DNA of 9,776 nucleotides, taken from Alphaproteobacteria bacterium. Its GTDB lineage: Bacteria > Pseudomonadota > Alphaproteobacteria > Sphingomonadales > Rhodothalassiaceae. The stretch is from the NCBI GenBank assembly GCA_003695555.1, contig RFIU01000065.1, positions 1 to 9,776 of the forward strand, read 5' to 3'. The stretch's first letter is position 1. Each line of letters opens with the position of its first letter. Of this stretch, positions 1-7,579 are shown piece after piece. The translations under genes were made by a program, and so were the position numbers. The notes beneath the pieces were generated by a model. It was not told where the DNA came from. It saw nothing but the letters and a program-made list of their open reading frames with translations, and did no database searches.

Positions 1-1413
1 CCGCACCCGCTGCGCCGTTCCGACAGCCAAAAAGCGCCGGGCGCAGGCCTCGAGTCGCGAGCGGATGCGCTCTTCGGGAAAAGCGAAGCCGAGGTGAGCG
101 GCCGATGCCCGCATCCGGTCGAGATGCGCATCGCGCCGGCGCCAGCCTTCATCGGGTGTCCAGCGGAAGGTTTCGATCAGGTCGAAAACCGGCCGGGGTT
201 CGGCCACCTCCTCTACGAAAGCCGCTTTGAGCAGACATTCGGCATGTTCGTCACCTGCCCGGCTGTCGGCGACGATCCCGGATCCGACTCCCATGCGGGC
301 ACGCGCCTGCCGATCGATGACGAGGGTACGGATCGCGACATTGAAACGCAGTCGGGAACCGCCTTCGCTCTCACCGCTGCCGGCGTCCGGCTCGGCGAAG
401 CCGATCGCGCCGGTATAGACGCCGCGCGGTCGTCCCTCCAACCGGGCGATCCATTCCATTGCCCGCAGCTTCGGCGCACCGGTCACCGAGCCGCAGGGAA
501 ACAGCGCCGCCATCAGTGCCGACAGACTCGGCGACTCGCGGCATTCGGCAAGGATGCTCGAGGTCATCTGGTGCAGGCTCGGATAGCGTTCGACAGTGAA
601 CAGTTCCTCGACCCGCACGCCGCCGGGACGGGCAAGGCGCGAGAGGTCGTTGCGCAGCAGATCAACGATCATCAGGTTTTCCGCGCGCGATTTCGGATCG
701 CGGGCAAGCGCGCGGGCAATCCGGCGATCGGCTGTCGGGTGGCGGCCGCGCGGGGCGGTCCCCTTCATCGGTCGGGCGACGAGATGACACCCCTGCCCCG
801 CCACGAAGAGTTCGGGCGAAAGCGAGAGAATGGAATGGGCGCCGGTATCGAGAAAGGCGGCGTGAGCCACCGGCTGCGCGTCCGCAAGGCGGCGATAGAA
901 GGCGCGCGGATCGCCTTCAAAGCGCCATTCGATCGGGAAGGTGAAATTGATCTGATAAACCTCACCCCTTGCCAGCGCTTGCTGAATGGCGGCGAAACGG
1001 CGGCGGTATTCCCGCCCGTCCAGGCTCGCCTGCCGCTCGCTGAGGCGGGCCGGGCGGAATGTGCCGCCCGCCGCCTCCTCGAACAGGGCATCACGTTCGG
1101 CACGAACGAGCAGCCGCACATCATCGAAGACCGCGAACCAGGCGAGCGGCGGATCGTCATCGGCAGGCATCGCCAGGACATCGGTCAGCGCCGGTTCGAA
1201 TGCGCCGGCCGCCTCGTAGGACAGAAACCCCGCGACATGGAAGCCCTGCGCCCGCGCCCGGTCGGCATCAGCCAGCATGTCGGCCAGCTCATCGATCCGG
1301 CGCGCTTCCAGCACCCGGCGAGGCTGATGATAGAGGCGCGACATCGGCGCGGACGAGGGTGCCAGATGATCCTCGAACAGCAGAAAGGGGGGCTCCAAGA
1401 GGGCGCTCGACAT
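1..1413 (-). CDS. pabB: Aminodeoxychorismate synthase component I fused to an ADC lyase-like domain (PabBC), 3' end outside the window
   Basis: PabB converts chorismate and ammonia to 4-amino-4-deoxychorismate, the precursor of p-aminobenzoate for folate. The frame is open without a stop from ATG 1413 to the left edge, giving 471 codons. No other start codon lies between this ATG and the in-frame upstream stop. The chorismate-binding core shows GEVYQINFTF (residues 150-159), PMKGT (215-219), LLRNDL (252-257), CGSVTGAPK (307-315) and VGSGIVADS (about 375-383). The lysine in PMKGT is the residue that separates ADC synthases from anthranilate synthases, which have alanine in PIAGT. After ECLLKAAF (392-399) a new block begins, LIETFRW followed by HLDRMRASAAHLGFAF, which resembles the start of fold-type IV aminodeoxychorismate lyases. 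The bifunctional form is common in alphaproteobacteria. The lyase PLP lysine would lie outside the window, so activity of that half cannot be judged. The glutaminase partner PabA is not in view. Confidence 0.93.
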   Translation of the reverse strand, partial: MSSALLEPPFLLFEDHLAPSSAPMSRLYHQPRRVLEARRIDELADMLADADRARAQGFHVAGFLSYEAAGAFEPALTDVLAMPADDDPPLAWFAVFDDVRLLVRAERDALFEEAAGGTFRPARLSERQASLDGREYRRRFAAIQQALARGEVYQINFTFPIEWRFEGDPRAFYRRLADAQPVAHAAFLDTGAHSILSLSPELFVAGQGCHLVARPMKGTAPRGRHPTADRRIARALARDPKSRAENLMIVDLLRNDLSRLARPGGVRVEELFTVERYPSLHQMTSSILAECRESPSLSALMAALFPCGSVTGAPKLRAMEWIARLEGRPRGVYTGAIGFAEPDAGSGESEGGSRLRFNVAIRTLVIDRQARARMGVGSGIVADSRAGDEHAECLLKAAFVEEVAEPRPVFDLIETFRWTPDEGWRRRDAHLDRMRASAAHLGFAFPEERIRSRLEACARRFLAVGTAQRVR

Positions 1414-1438
1414 CGCTTCGCTCGACCTCGTCTCTGCG

Positions 1439-1457
1439 GCAGGCGGGTTCCGCCTGC
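1439..1457. repeat. Perfect 8-bp inverted repeat with 3-nt loop upstream of pabB
   Basis: The arms GCAGGCGG and CCGCCTGC are separated by GTT. The element lies 25 nt upstream of the pabB ATG, in the spacer shared with the divergent AceE-like gene. It could be an RNA hairpin in the pabB leader or a protein operator. No T-run follows on either strand, so it is not a typical intrinsic terminator. In GC-rich DNA such palindromes also arise by chance. Confidence 0.4.
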
Positions 1458-1624
1458 GGACATTCGGTGCTTCGGGTTACCCGCTTGCACCGATCAGGTC
1501 CAGCGCGGCATGCTCGTCCTGGCTGGCGAATGGTGATGATGGCGTGCCGGCATGGACGCCGCCACTTCGACGTGATAACCGCCCGAGCCGGGGAAGGACT
1601 GACACCTGACGACGGAACCAAGGC

Positions 1625-4024
1625 ATGACGAAACGCAACAGCGACGCGAAGACGCCGAAGGTGGCAGAAAAGACGGCGACGGGCTGTCTTGACGATACGG
1701 CGAGGATCGAGATTCTCGAGGCGCTCGACACCGCCGTGCGCTGGCTGGCGACCTGGACGATCCATCACGCCAATTACGAACGCGAAAGCCGCGATGGCCT
1801 GAAGGTCGGCGGTCATCAGGCATCGTCCGCCTCTTCGGCCGAAATTCTCACCGCCCTTTATTTCGAGATTCTGCGCCCTCACGATCGCGTTGCGGTCAAG
1901 CCGCATGCGAGCCCCGTCTATCATGCGATCCAGTATCTGCTCGGCCGTCAGAGCCGCGACCAGCTCGTGCGCTTCCGCGCGCTCGGCGGCGCGCAGTCCT
2001 ATCCCTCACGCACCAAGGACCGCGACGACGTCGATTTCTCGACCGGCTCGGTCGGCCTCGGCGGCGCGGTGACGGCGTTCGCCAGCATGGCCCAGGACCA
2101 TGCGTTGGCCCGGGGCCGGCTGGCACCGGAAGATGCCGGGCGGATGATCGCGTTGATGGGCGATGCCGAATTCGACGAGGGCAACCTCTATGAAACCATG
2201 CTCGAAGGCGCGAAATACGGCCTGCGGAACTGCTGGTGGATCGTTGACTACAACCGCCAGAGCCTGGACGCCATCGCCGGACCGATGATGAGCGGCCGGC
2301 TGGCCGAGCTGTTTGCCGCCACCGACTGGAATGTTCATGTCCTGAAATACGGTCATGCGCTGGAAGCCGCCTTCCGCCGCAAGGGCGGACAGGCGCTGCG
2401 CGCCTGGATCGACGCTTGTCCGAACGATCTCTATTCGGCGCTCGCCTTCGAAGGCGGCGCCGCGTTCCGTGCCCAGATCCTGGATGACATCGGCGCGCGT
2501 GCGGGGGTGAAGTCGCTGCTCGCTGCTTATGACGACGAGGCGCTCGGGGCGCTGATGACCAATCTCGCCGGTCACGATCTTGCCCGTCTCGTCGAGGCGT
2601 TCCGGTCGGTCGAAGGCGATGAACGTCCGCAGGCTTTCATCATCTATACCCTGAAGGGCTTCGGCCTGCCCTTTCAGGGCCACAAGGACAATCACGCCGG
2701 GCTGCTGACCCGCGCCCAGGTCAAGGAGCTGCGCGGACGACTCGGCATCGCCGAGGGCGAAGAGTGGGAACCGCTGGCCGCCGTGCCGGCCGAGCAGCGC
2801 GAGACGGTGCGCCGCTATCTGCAGGATCATCCCTTCCATCGCGCCCCTGCGCGCCGGCGCAAGGCGCCGAAGGTGCCGGTGCCGGCCGCTCTGCCGGTGC
2901 CGACCGGCGAACGGCTTTCCACCCAGGTCGCCTTCGGAAAGATCCTCCATGCGCTCGCGCGCGAAGGCGGCGCACTTGCCGACCATGTCATGACCATGTC
3001 GCCGGACGTTGCGACCTCGACCAATCTCGGCGGCTGGGTCGGCCAGCGCAAGGTCTTCGCCCGCAGCCCGCATGCCGACCCCTTCCGGGCCCGGCGCATC
3101 CCGACGCCGACCCGCTGGGATCAGGGGCCGGAGGGACAGCACCTCGAACTCGGCATCGCCGAAAACAACCTGTTTCTGGCGCTCGCCGCCTTCGGACTCT
3201 CGGATCGACTGTTCGGCGCGCGGACGATCCCGATCGGCACCGTCTATGATCCCTTCATCAACCGCGGTCTGGATGCGCTGAACTACGCCTGCTACATGGA
3301 CGCCCGCTTCCTGCTGGTGGCGACCCCGTCCGGCATCACGCTGGCACCTGAAGGCGGCGCGCATCAGTCAATCCACACGCCGTTGATCGGCATGGCGCAG
3401 CCCGGCCTGCTCGCCTATGAACCGGCCTTTGCCGACGAGCTGGCGCTCATCATGCGTCACGCCTTCGCCTACCTTCAGGCCGAGGACGGCGGCTCGGTCT
3501 ATCTGCGCCTGTCCACCCGTCCGATCGAGCAGCCGAAGCGCGAGCTTTCCGACGATACCGCGCGCGGGATTCTGGAAGGCGGATACTGGCGCATGCCGCC
3601 GGACGACCGGACCCGTCTGGCGATCGCCTATTGTGGCGCGCCGGCTCGCGAAGCCGAGGCCGCCGCGCGCACCATCGCCGAGGACCTGCCGGGTACGGCG
3701 CTGCTGGCGGTGACCTCGCCGGACCGATTGCATGGAGAGTGGAAACGTGCCGGCGAGCGCCGTGCCGTGCAGCCGGGATCGCCGACCGAAAGCCCGGTCG
3801 AACGATTGCTCGCAGCGCTGCCTTCGCGGGCGGCGCTGGTCACCGTGATCGACGGCGCGCCGGCGGCGCTCTCATGGCTGGGCGGGGTCAAAGGGCACCA
3901 AGTGGTCCCGCTCGGCGTCACCGAATTCGGACAGTCCGGCGACATTCCCGACCTCTATCGCCGCTACCGGCTGGACAGCGACGCGATCCTTGATGCCGCT
4001 GCTCTCGCCCTGGCGAAGGGCTAG
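1625..4024 (+). CDS. Thiamine-diphosphate enzyme of the homodimeric pyruvate dehydrogenase E1 (AceE) / transketolase superfamily
   Basis: This 799-residue protein has the layout of homodimeric E1 enzymes: an N-terminal ThDP-binding half (about 35-375), a linker rich in Pro, Arg and Lys (about 400-430), a pyrimidine-binding half (about 430-640) and a transketolase-like C-terminal domain. Visible motifs are GGHQASSASSAEI (62-74), aligning with AceE GGHMASFQSS, and GDAEFDEGNLYE (179-190) followed by NRQSLD (210-215). D180, N210 and Q212 correspond to the AceE Mg-ThDP ligands. E513 in ELGIAENN is the expected catalytic glutamate, and GGAHQS (577-582) matches the AceE histidine loop. It is shorter than E. 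coli AceE (887). No E2 or E3 gene is present, so the acceptor is unknown; a 2-oxoacid dehydrogenase E1 (pyruvate or 2-oxobutyrate, as for MdeB) or a true transketolase are the options. The ribosome-binding site is weak (GGA, 9 nt before ATG). A GTG at codon 13 is an alternative start. Confidence 0.88.
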   Translation: MTKRNSDAKTPKVAEKTATGCLDDTARIEILEALDTAVRWLATWTIHHANYERESRDGLKVGGHQASSASSAEILTALYFEILRPHDRVAVKPHASPVYHAIQYLLGRQSRDQLVRFRALGGAQSYPSRTKDRDDVDFSTGSVGLGGAVTAFASMAQDHALARGRLAPEDAGRMIALMGDAEFDEGNLYETMLEGAKYGLRNCWWIVDYNRQSLDAIAGPMMSGRLAELFAATDWNVHVLKYGHALEAAFRRKGGQALRAWIDACPNDLYSALAFEGGAAFRAQILDDIGARAGVKSLLAAYDDEALGALMTNLAGHDLARLVEAFRSVEGDERPQAFIIYTLKGFGLPFQGHKDNHAGLLTRAQVKELRGRLGIAEGEEWEPLAAVPAEQRETVRRYLQDHPFHRAPARRRKAPKVPVPAALPVPTGERLSTQVAFGKILHALAREGGALADHVMTMSPDVATSTNLGGWVGQRKVFARSPHADPFRARRIPTPTRWDQGPEGQHLELGIAENNLFLALAAFGLSDRLFGARTIPIGTVYDPFINRGLDALNYACYMDARFLLVATPSGITLAPEGGAHQSIHTPLIGMAQPGLLAYEPAFADELALIMRHAFAYLQAEDGGSVYLRLSTRPIEQPKRELSDDTARGILEGGYWRMPPDDRTRLAIAYCGAPAREAEAAARTIAEDLPGTALLAVTSPDRLHGEWKRAGERRAVQPGSPTESPVERLLAALPSRAALVTVIDGAPAALSWLGGVKGHQVVPLGVTEFGQSGDIPDLYRRYRLDSDAILDAAALALAKG

Positions 4025-4053
4025 CAGAGCCGAAGAGAAGCCGGTCTCGCGAA

Positions 4054-4473
4054 TCAGGCGATCAGCAGACAGTAAAGGCCCAAGAGAGACTGACCGGCGA
4101 TCAGGAGCCAGCTCAGCAGCGTGCCCCAGTAGCGCCCGGCACTGCGCCCGCTGGAACGGCCATAACCCCAGGCATGCATCACCCGAGCGAGGACGATCAG
4201 ACCGGCAAGCAGAAAGGCGACGCCGGTCGCGGTGCCGGCAAGCTCGAGCGCGCCGAGCTGGATCAGCAGGAAGGGCGTGTATTCGGTGAAGTTCGCCATC
4301 ACCCGACCACGGTGGGCGAGTTCGGCCTCGGCCGCAGCACGCGCCTCGCCCGCCTCGTCGCCCGCTTCCTCGAGTTTTGCCAGCTGCCCGCGCATCGCCA
4401 CACAGCGCCAGGCCAGCACCAGCAGCACGAAGCCCAGCAGGCTGGCCGCCATCAAAGTCGCCGGTATCGGCAT
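4054..4473 (-). CDS. MAPEG-family inner-membrane protein
   Basis: A 139-residue protein with four predicted membrane helices at about 4-24, 64-80, 82-100 and 116-137. A charged, Glu- and Ala-rich loop (about 30-56) joins helices 1 and 2. The family signature is RVMANFTEYTPFLLI (57-71), where MAPEG proteins carry an R-x-x-A-N-F-x-E-Y-x-P pattern, with RVMHAWG (97-103) in helix 3. The family includes microsomal glutathione transferase and the bacterial YecN group; most bacterial members have no defined substrate, so none is assigned. The start was chosen at ATG 4473 because AGGGAGG lies 5 nt upstream; an in-frame GTG 30 nt further up has no comparable site. The gene is convergent with the AceE-like gene, with 29 bp between stops and no clear terminator hairpin there. 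Confidence 0.86.
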   Translation of the reverse strand: MPIPATLMAASLLGFVLLVLAWRCVAMRGQLAKLEEAGDEAGEARAAAEAELAHRGRVMANFTEYTPFLLIQLGALELAGTATGVAFLLAGLIVLARVMHAWGYGRSSGRSAGRYWGTLLSWLLIAGQSLLGLYCLLIA

Positions 4474-4627
4474 CGCATCCTCCCTTAAATCCTTCACCCG
4501 CACCTCACCCGTTCGACGCAGGGATGAGCCTGCCGGCTGCCCGTTGATCGGTCAAGAGGCGACCGGAAAGGCGGACAAGTCCTCCGATCGGTCTGGACCC
4601 GTCGGGCTGGCCGGGGGCAAAGAAGGC

Positions 4628-4656
4628 TTGATTTTTGAACCACGCCCCCCTAGGTT
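4628..4656 (+). promoter_or_regulatory. Candidate housekeeping promoter for rpmF
   Basis: TTGATT (4628-4633) and TAGGTT (4651-4656) are separated by 17 bp, in a locally AT-richer island within GC-rich sequence. The spacing and the TTGA -35 fit alphaproteobacterial sigma-70-type promoters. Transcription from here would give an rpmF leader of about 150 nt. This is pattern-based only. Confidence 0.45.
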
Positions 4657-4700
4657 CCCGCCGCTCGCGGGCAGACGCTTCGGTGGCGCTTCGGCGAGAA

Positions 4701-4737
4701 CGACTCGAGGGCAAGAGAGTCGGATCTGCCCGATCCG
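4701..4737 (+). promoter_or_regulatory. Two overlapping hairpins in the rpmF leader
   Basis: Helix A pairs CGACTC (4701-4706) with GAGTCG (4717-4722). Helix B pairs CGGATC (4721-4726) with GATCCG (4732-4737). They share bases 4721-4722, so the two full helices cannot form together. Whether this matters for L32 regulation is inference; 6-bp stems are not rare at this base composition. Confidence 0.3.
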
Positions 4738-4812
4738 GAACAATGCAGTCCCCATCTACCGGCAAACGATGCAGCCGGCATGGTCCGGGACGAGGACAAG
4801 GCGAGAAGAGCG

Positions 4813-4995
4813 ATGGCGGTACCGAAAAGAAAGGTTTCACGGATGCGGCGCGGCAATCGGCGCGCCCATGACACGCTGAAGCCGGTCAATTATCAGGAAG
4901 ACCCGCACACCGGCGAATACGTCCTGCGCCATCATGTCGATCTGAAGACCGGCATGTATCGTGGCCGTCAGGTGGTCGAGCCGAAGGGCGAGTGA
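4813..4995 (+). CDS. rpmF: 50S ribosomal protein L32
   Basis: L32 is a small structural protein of the large ribosomal subunit. The 60-residue sequence opens with MAVPKRKVS, continues with the basic MRRGNRRAHD segment (11-20) and ends with HHVDLKTGMYRGRQV (40-54), all typical of alphaproteobacterial L32. The four cysteines that bind zinc in many L32 proteins are absent, as in the C-minus form common in this class. The start was set at the ATG preceding AVPKRK; a GA-rich stretch (AAGGCGAGAAGAG) lies just upstream. A longer frame beginning 33 nt earlier would add residues not found in the family. In many bacteria rpmF is followed by plsX and fabH; here it stands alone and is followed by a hairpin terminator. 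A leader of about 150 nt is likely. Confidence 0.97.
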   Translation: MAVPKRKVSRMRRGNRRAHDTLKPVNYQEDPHTGEYVLRHHVDLKTGMYRGRQVVEPKGE

Positions 4996-5041
4996 TTTTC
5001 CGCTCTCTCTTTCCCGAGCGGGAAGACGGGCGAGATGAACG

Positions 5042-5071
5042 AAGGGCGACGGAAGCGATTCCGCCGCCCTT
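5042..5071 (+). terminator. Hairpin terminator after rpmF, possibly bidirectional
   Basis: AAGGGCG (5042-5048) pairs with CGCCCTT (5065-5071). After one A-C mismatch, CGGA pairs with TCCG, leaving the hexaloop AGCGAT. The hairpin begins 47 nt after the rpmF stop and ends in CCCTTTCGG, so the T-run is short. It lies between two convergent genes and could serve both. Confidence 0.55.
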
Positions 5072-5127
5072 TCGGATTCGGGATGTATGGCCCTCATGGA
5101 CCTTACGTCTTCCGGCTGGGGATGCGC

Positions 5128-5706
5128 CTATTCGGCCGCGAGATCGTCTCCCGCCGATGGCTGCCAGGCATAGGCCGACAAGGGTTCATCGAGCGGCGTG
5201 CGGGCGAGATGATTGGTCCAGGTGGACATCACCTTGAGCGCCACCCCGAGGACGATTTCGAGCGCCTGCGCACGCGTGAAACCGCCGGCGAGGAAGGCTT
5301 CGATCTCCTCGGCGTCGGCAAAGCCCTGACGCGAAACAAGATGGGTCACGAAGCGACGCAGCGATTCGAGGCGGGGGTCATCGGCGATCTCGCGCCCTTC
5401 GCGCACCGCCTCGACCACCGCTTTCGGCAGACCGGCCATTTCCGCCGCCCAGGAATGCGCGGCGACACAATAATGGCAGCGCTCCGTACGCGCCGCAGCA
5501 AGCAGAATGAGCTGACGCTCGGCCGGACTGAAGCTCGTCTTGTCGAAAATGCCGGAAAGCGTCATGTAGCCCTCGAGCAGGGCGGGTGCTTCGGCCATCA
5601 CCTTCAGGACATTCGGGGCGAAACCGAAGACCTTCGCCGCCCGATCGAGCCACGGGCGGGCTGCCTCGGGCGCGGTGGCCGGATCGTGAAGGGGAAAGTC
5701 GGTCAT
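5128..5706 (-). CDS. AhpD-like / carboxymuconolactone decarboxylase family protein (peroxidase-related)
   Basis: A 192-residue soluble helical protein. The redox motif CHYCVAAH is at residues 77-84, giving C77 and C80 with H84 three residues after the second cysteine and E63 upstream, as in the AhpD active site (E, C-x-x-C, x3, H). AhpD reduces partner AhpC or lipoyl adaptors; many relatives are uncharacterised alkylhydroperoxidase-like proteins. The N-terminal PLHDPATAPEAARPWLDRAA followed by FGFAPN (27-32) is typical of 'peroxidase-related' members of about 190 residues. The C-terminal half (FTRAQALEIVLGVALKVMSTWTNHLA) resembles the second helical repeat of the family. The start was set at ATG 5706, with GGTGAGGAG upstream (9-nt spacing); the frame stays open 72 nt further up, but that extension does not look like protein. 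No ahpC lies beside it. Confidence 0.88.
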   Translation of the reverse strand: MTDFPLHDPATAPEAARPWLDRAAKVFGFAPNVLKVMAEAPALLEGYMTLSGIFDKTSFSPAERQLILLAAARTERCHYCVAAHSWAAEMAGLPKAVVEAVREGREIADDPRLESLRRFVTHLVSRQGFADAEEIEAFLAGGFTRAQALEIVLGVALKVMSTWTNHLARTPLDEPLSAYAWQPSAGDDLAAE

Positions 5707-5948
5707 CTTGAGATGCTCCTCACCTGTTGCCATGCGTGCGAAGGGGCGGGTAGCGGTCATCCCGTCTTCTGACTGCACGAGCTATCTCCGGTGGACAGGA
5801 CCCCGCACCTTCCTCCGTCATGTGGCGCGCCGAGGACGCGAAGGCAATGCACCCGTCGCCGGAATCGGTCGTGCTCACGAAAATGTGATCCCCTCTTGCC
5901 GCCCCTCGCCCGGCGGCGCATCATGGGTCATAAGGCCCGCTGCCGGCG

Positions 5949-6323
5949 ATGGCGGATACGAAAGGCACAAGGACGATGCGCTGGAAACTGGAAGACGGCA
6001 CACCGATCGGTGAAGAGGAACTCGCCGAGGAGATCACCCGCGTCCCCCGCACCCGCTTCTGGCGATTAAGCCACATGGTCTTCCTGTGGCCGGAAGACAG
6101 CGATCCTGCCGACATGAGCGAGGGGGGCGGCTTCTATGATGGTTTCGCGCTCGAGATCATCGCCATCGAAGGCGGCGTCGAATGGCTCGTCCAACCGGTC
6201 GGCGGACGCGCCGAAGATCGCATCATTGACAGCGAGCCGACCGGGGCGCGGGCGGTGCAGGCGGCCCTTGCAAGGATGGAGACGATTGTCACCGACCGCA
6301 TTGCGGCGATGAAGGGAAAATAG
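5949..6323 (+). CDS. Unrecognised small soluble protein
   Basis: I do not recognise this protein. It has 124 residues, no signal peptide and no membrane segment. The middle holds aromatic and hydrophobic stretches (TRFWRLSHMVFLWPE at about 35-49, FYDGFALEIIAIEGGVEWLVQPV at about 62-84) that look like beta strands, followed by a C-terminal helix (about 98-122). There are no cysteines and no catalytic motif I can name. An alternative ATG at 5976 would remove nine residues (MADTKGTRT) and has AAGG-type sequence closer upstream; the start is therefore uncertain. It is divergent from the AhpD-like gene across about 240 bp and convergent with the glycosyltransferase (31 bp between stops). It looks coding because its composition is protein-like and the overlapping minus-strand frames are Arg- and Ser-rich shadows. 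Confidence 0.72.
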   Translation: MADTKGTRTMRWKLEDGTPIGEEELAEEITRVPRTRFWRLSHMVFLWPEDSDPADMSEGGGFYDGFALEIIAIEGGVEWLVQPVGGRAEDRIIDSEPTGARAVQAALARMETIVTDRIAAMKGK

Positions 6324-6354
6324 CAGCAAGAGAGCACGAAGCGCCCATCGGGCC

Positions 6355-7563
6355 TTACCGGGCCGGCGCACGCGCTTTCGCCCTGACCTGACGGAACACT
6401 TCCTCAAGGCGTTCGCTCACCTCGGACCAGGAAAAGCGCATCGCCCGGGAACGCACCGCAGCAGGGCTCGCAGGCGAGGCGATGAGGCTACGCACCGCCT
6501 CGGCGAAGGTGCGCGGATCCGCATCCGCCGCAAGAAGCCGGCCGGCAACCGGTTCGGCGAGGATCTCCGGCACGCCGCCGACGGCGCGTGCCACCACCGG
6601 CAGGCCGCAGGCCATCGCCTCGAGAATGACGTTCGGACAGCCCTCCCGGATCGCGGCATGCAGGAAGATGTCGGCGGCCGAATAGAAGAGCGGCAGGCGA
6701 TCGTGCGCCACCTCGCCGACAAAGGCTACCCGTTCGCCGACCCCGAGGCGTCGGGCGAGCCGGACGAGCCGCCGTCGGTCCGGACCGGCACCGACCAGCA
6801 GCAGGCGGGCACGGGGAAGAGACCCCAGCGCCTCGATCAGGCAGGCCTGCCCCTTCGCGCGATCGAGCCGAGCGACCGAGAGCAGCAGGGGCCCGTCCTC
6901 CGCCAGGCCGAGACGGCAGCGCGCCTCGTCGCGCGCGATGGGGCGGAAGCGTTCGGCATCGACGCCATTGCAGATCGTCGTCACGCGATCGGGCGCCAGA
7001 CCCTCGGCAAGCAGCCGACGGCGCAGCGCCTCGGAGACCGCGATCACATGATCGGCCGCGCCAAGCGCACTCAGGATCTGCCTGCGATAACCGGGAATCT
7101 CCAGAATCCGGTTGACGTCGCTGCCGCGCGCCGACAGCACCACCGGCAGACCGAGTGAATGTGCGATCCGGACCGCCGCCACCGCGTCGGGATAAAGATA
7201 GTGGGCGTCGATCAGATCGACCGCCTCTTCCGCGACCAGCCGGCGCATCAGCGGCAGCGTGGCGGCCGCCATCCATCGCGCCTGCCGGCGCGCAAAGCCG
7301 GGGATCATCGGATAGCGCGGATGATGGACGGTGATGCCGGCACGCATCTCCTCGCCCAGTGCCAGCGAGGCCCTGCGATAGGCGGCAGGGGTGAGGGCCG
7401 CCGGCCAGAATGGAATCCGCGGCACCGGCGCGACCACCCGGGCGCGGACCGGGCGGGTGGCGACGAGATGGCGCAGCCGGGTTTCGACGAACAGGCCATG
7501 CGCGGGTTGTGCCGCATTGGGATAGAGCGAGGTGAAGGTCAGAATCGAAAGCGGCCCGGTCAA
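6355..7563 (-). CDS. Glycosyltransferase family 4 (GT-B fold), TTG start
   Basis: A retaining GT-B glycosyltransferase of 402 residues, probably acting at the cytoplasmic face of the inner membrane on a surface polysaccharide or glycolipid; the sugar and acceptor are unknown. With the TTG start the protein opens M-TGPLSILTFTSLYPN, placing the first beta strand and its loop at the N-terminus as in GT4 enzymes, followed by HGLFVETRLRHL. Other marks are DAHYLYPD (about 119-126), ARGSD (145-149), NGVD (199-202) and the C-terminal E307-x7-E315 motif in REGCPNVILEAMACGLPVV. An in-frame ATG at 7638 would add 25 low-complexity Gly- and Arg-rich residues and has only a weak ribosome-binding site, whereas AGGAAGG lies 9 nt before TTG. 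The overall look resembles TuaC-type proteins. No other polysaccharide gene is beside it. It is divergent from argG. Confidence 0.9.
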   Translation of the reverse strand: MTGPLSILTFTSLYPNAAQPAHGLFVETRLRHLVATRPVRARVVAPVPRIPFWPAALTPAAYRRASLALGEEMRAGITVHHPRYPMIPGFARRQARWMAAATLPLMRRLVAEEAVDLIDAHYLYPDAVAAVRIAHSLGLPVVLSARGSDVNRILEIPGYRRQILSALGAADHVIAVSEALRRRLLAEGLAPDRVTTICNGVDAERFRPIARDEARCRLGLAEDGPLLLSVARLDRAKGQACLIEALGSLPRARLLLVGAGPDRRRLVRLARRLGVGERVAFVGEVAHDRLPLFYSAADIFLHAAIREGCPNVILEAMACGLPVVARAVGGVPEILAEPVAGRLLAADADPRTFAEAVRSLIASPASPAAVRSRAMRFSWSEVSERLEEVFRQVRAKARAPAR

Positions 7564-7572
7564 TCTCGTTTC

Positions 7573-7579
7573 CCTTCCT
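7573..7579 (-). promoter_or_regulatory. Ribosome-binding site deciding the glycosyltransferase TTG start
   Basis: On the minus strand AGGAAGG stands 9 nt before TTG 7563-7561. The upstream in-frame ATG at 7638 lacks a comparable site, so the TTG is preferred. Confidence 0.6.

Larger units (their letters stand above)
4474..4812. other. Intergenic region between the divergent MAPEG gene and rpmF
   Basis: I see no credible gene in these 339 bases. The open frames on both strands are Arg-, Pro- and Ser-rich and lack family motifs. The right half holds a promoter candidate and two short hairpins that would form the rpmF leader (see separate entries). The left part has a short direct repeat, GATCGGTC, at 4546-4553 and near 4584, whose meaning is unclear. 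Confidence 0.6.

Noticed and set aside
1185..1210. GGTTCGAA resembling a tRNA T-loop
   Set aside because: It is inside pabB, codes for the expected residues (YEAAGAFEPAL), and no acceptor or anticodon stem surrounds it.
94..1536. Long plus-strand frame of 480 codons opposite pabB
   Set aside because: It is antisense to an intact PabB with all family motifs; its Arg/Gly-rich composition is a shadow of GC-rich coding DNA.
2006..3364. Minus-strand frame of 452 codons inside the AceE-like gene
   Set aside because: It lies fully antisense to a frame with clear ThDP motifs and shows no domain of its own.
4025..4053. Possible bidirectional terminator between the AceE-like and MAPEG genes
   Set aside because: No stem of useful length and no T-run is visible in the 29-bp gap.
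5035..5772. Plus-strand frame of 245 codons opposite the AhpD-like gene
   Set aside because: The opposite strand has the CxxC-x3-H motif and a good ribosome-binding site; this frame is its mirror and also runs through the terminator hairpin.
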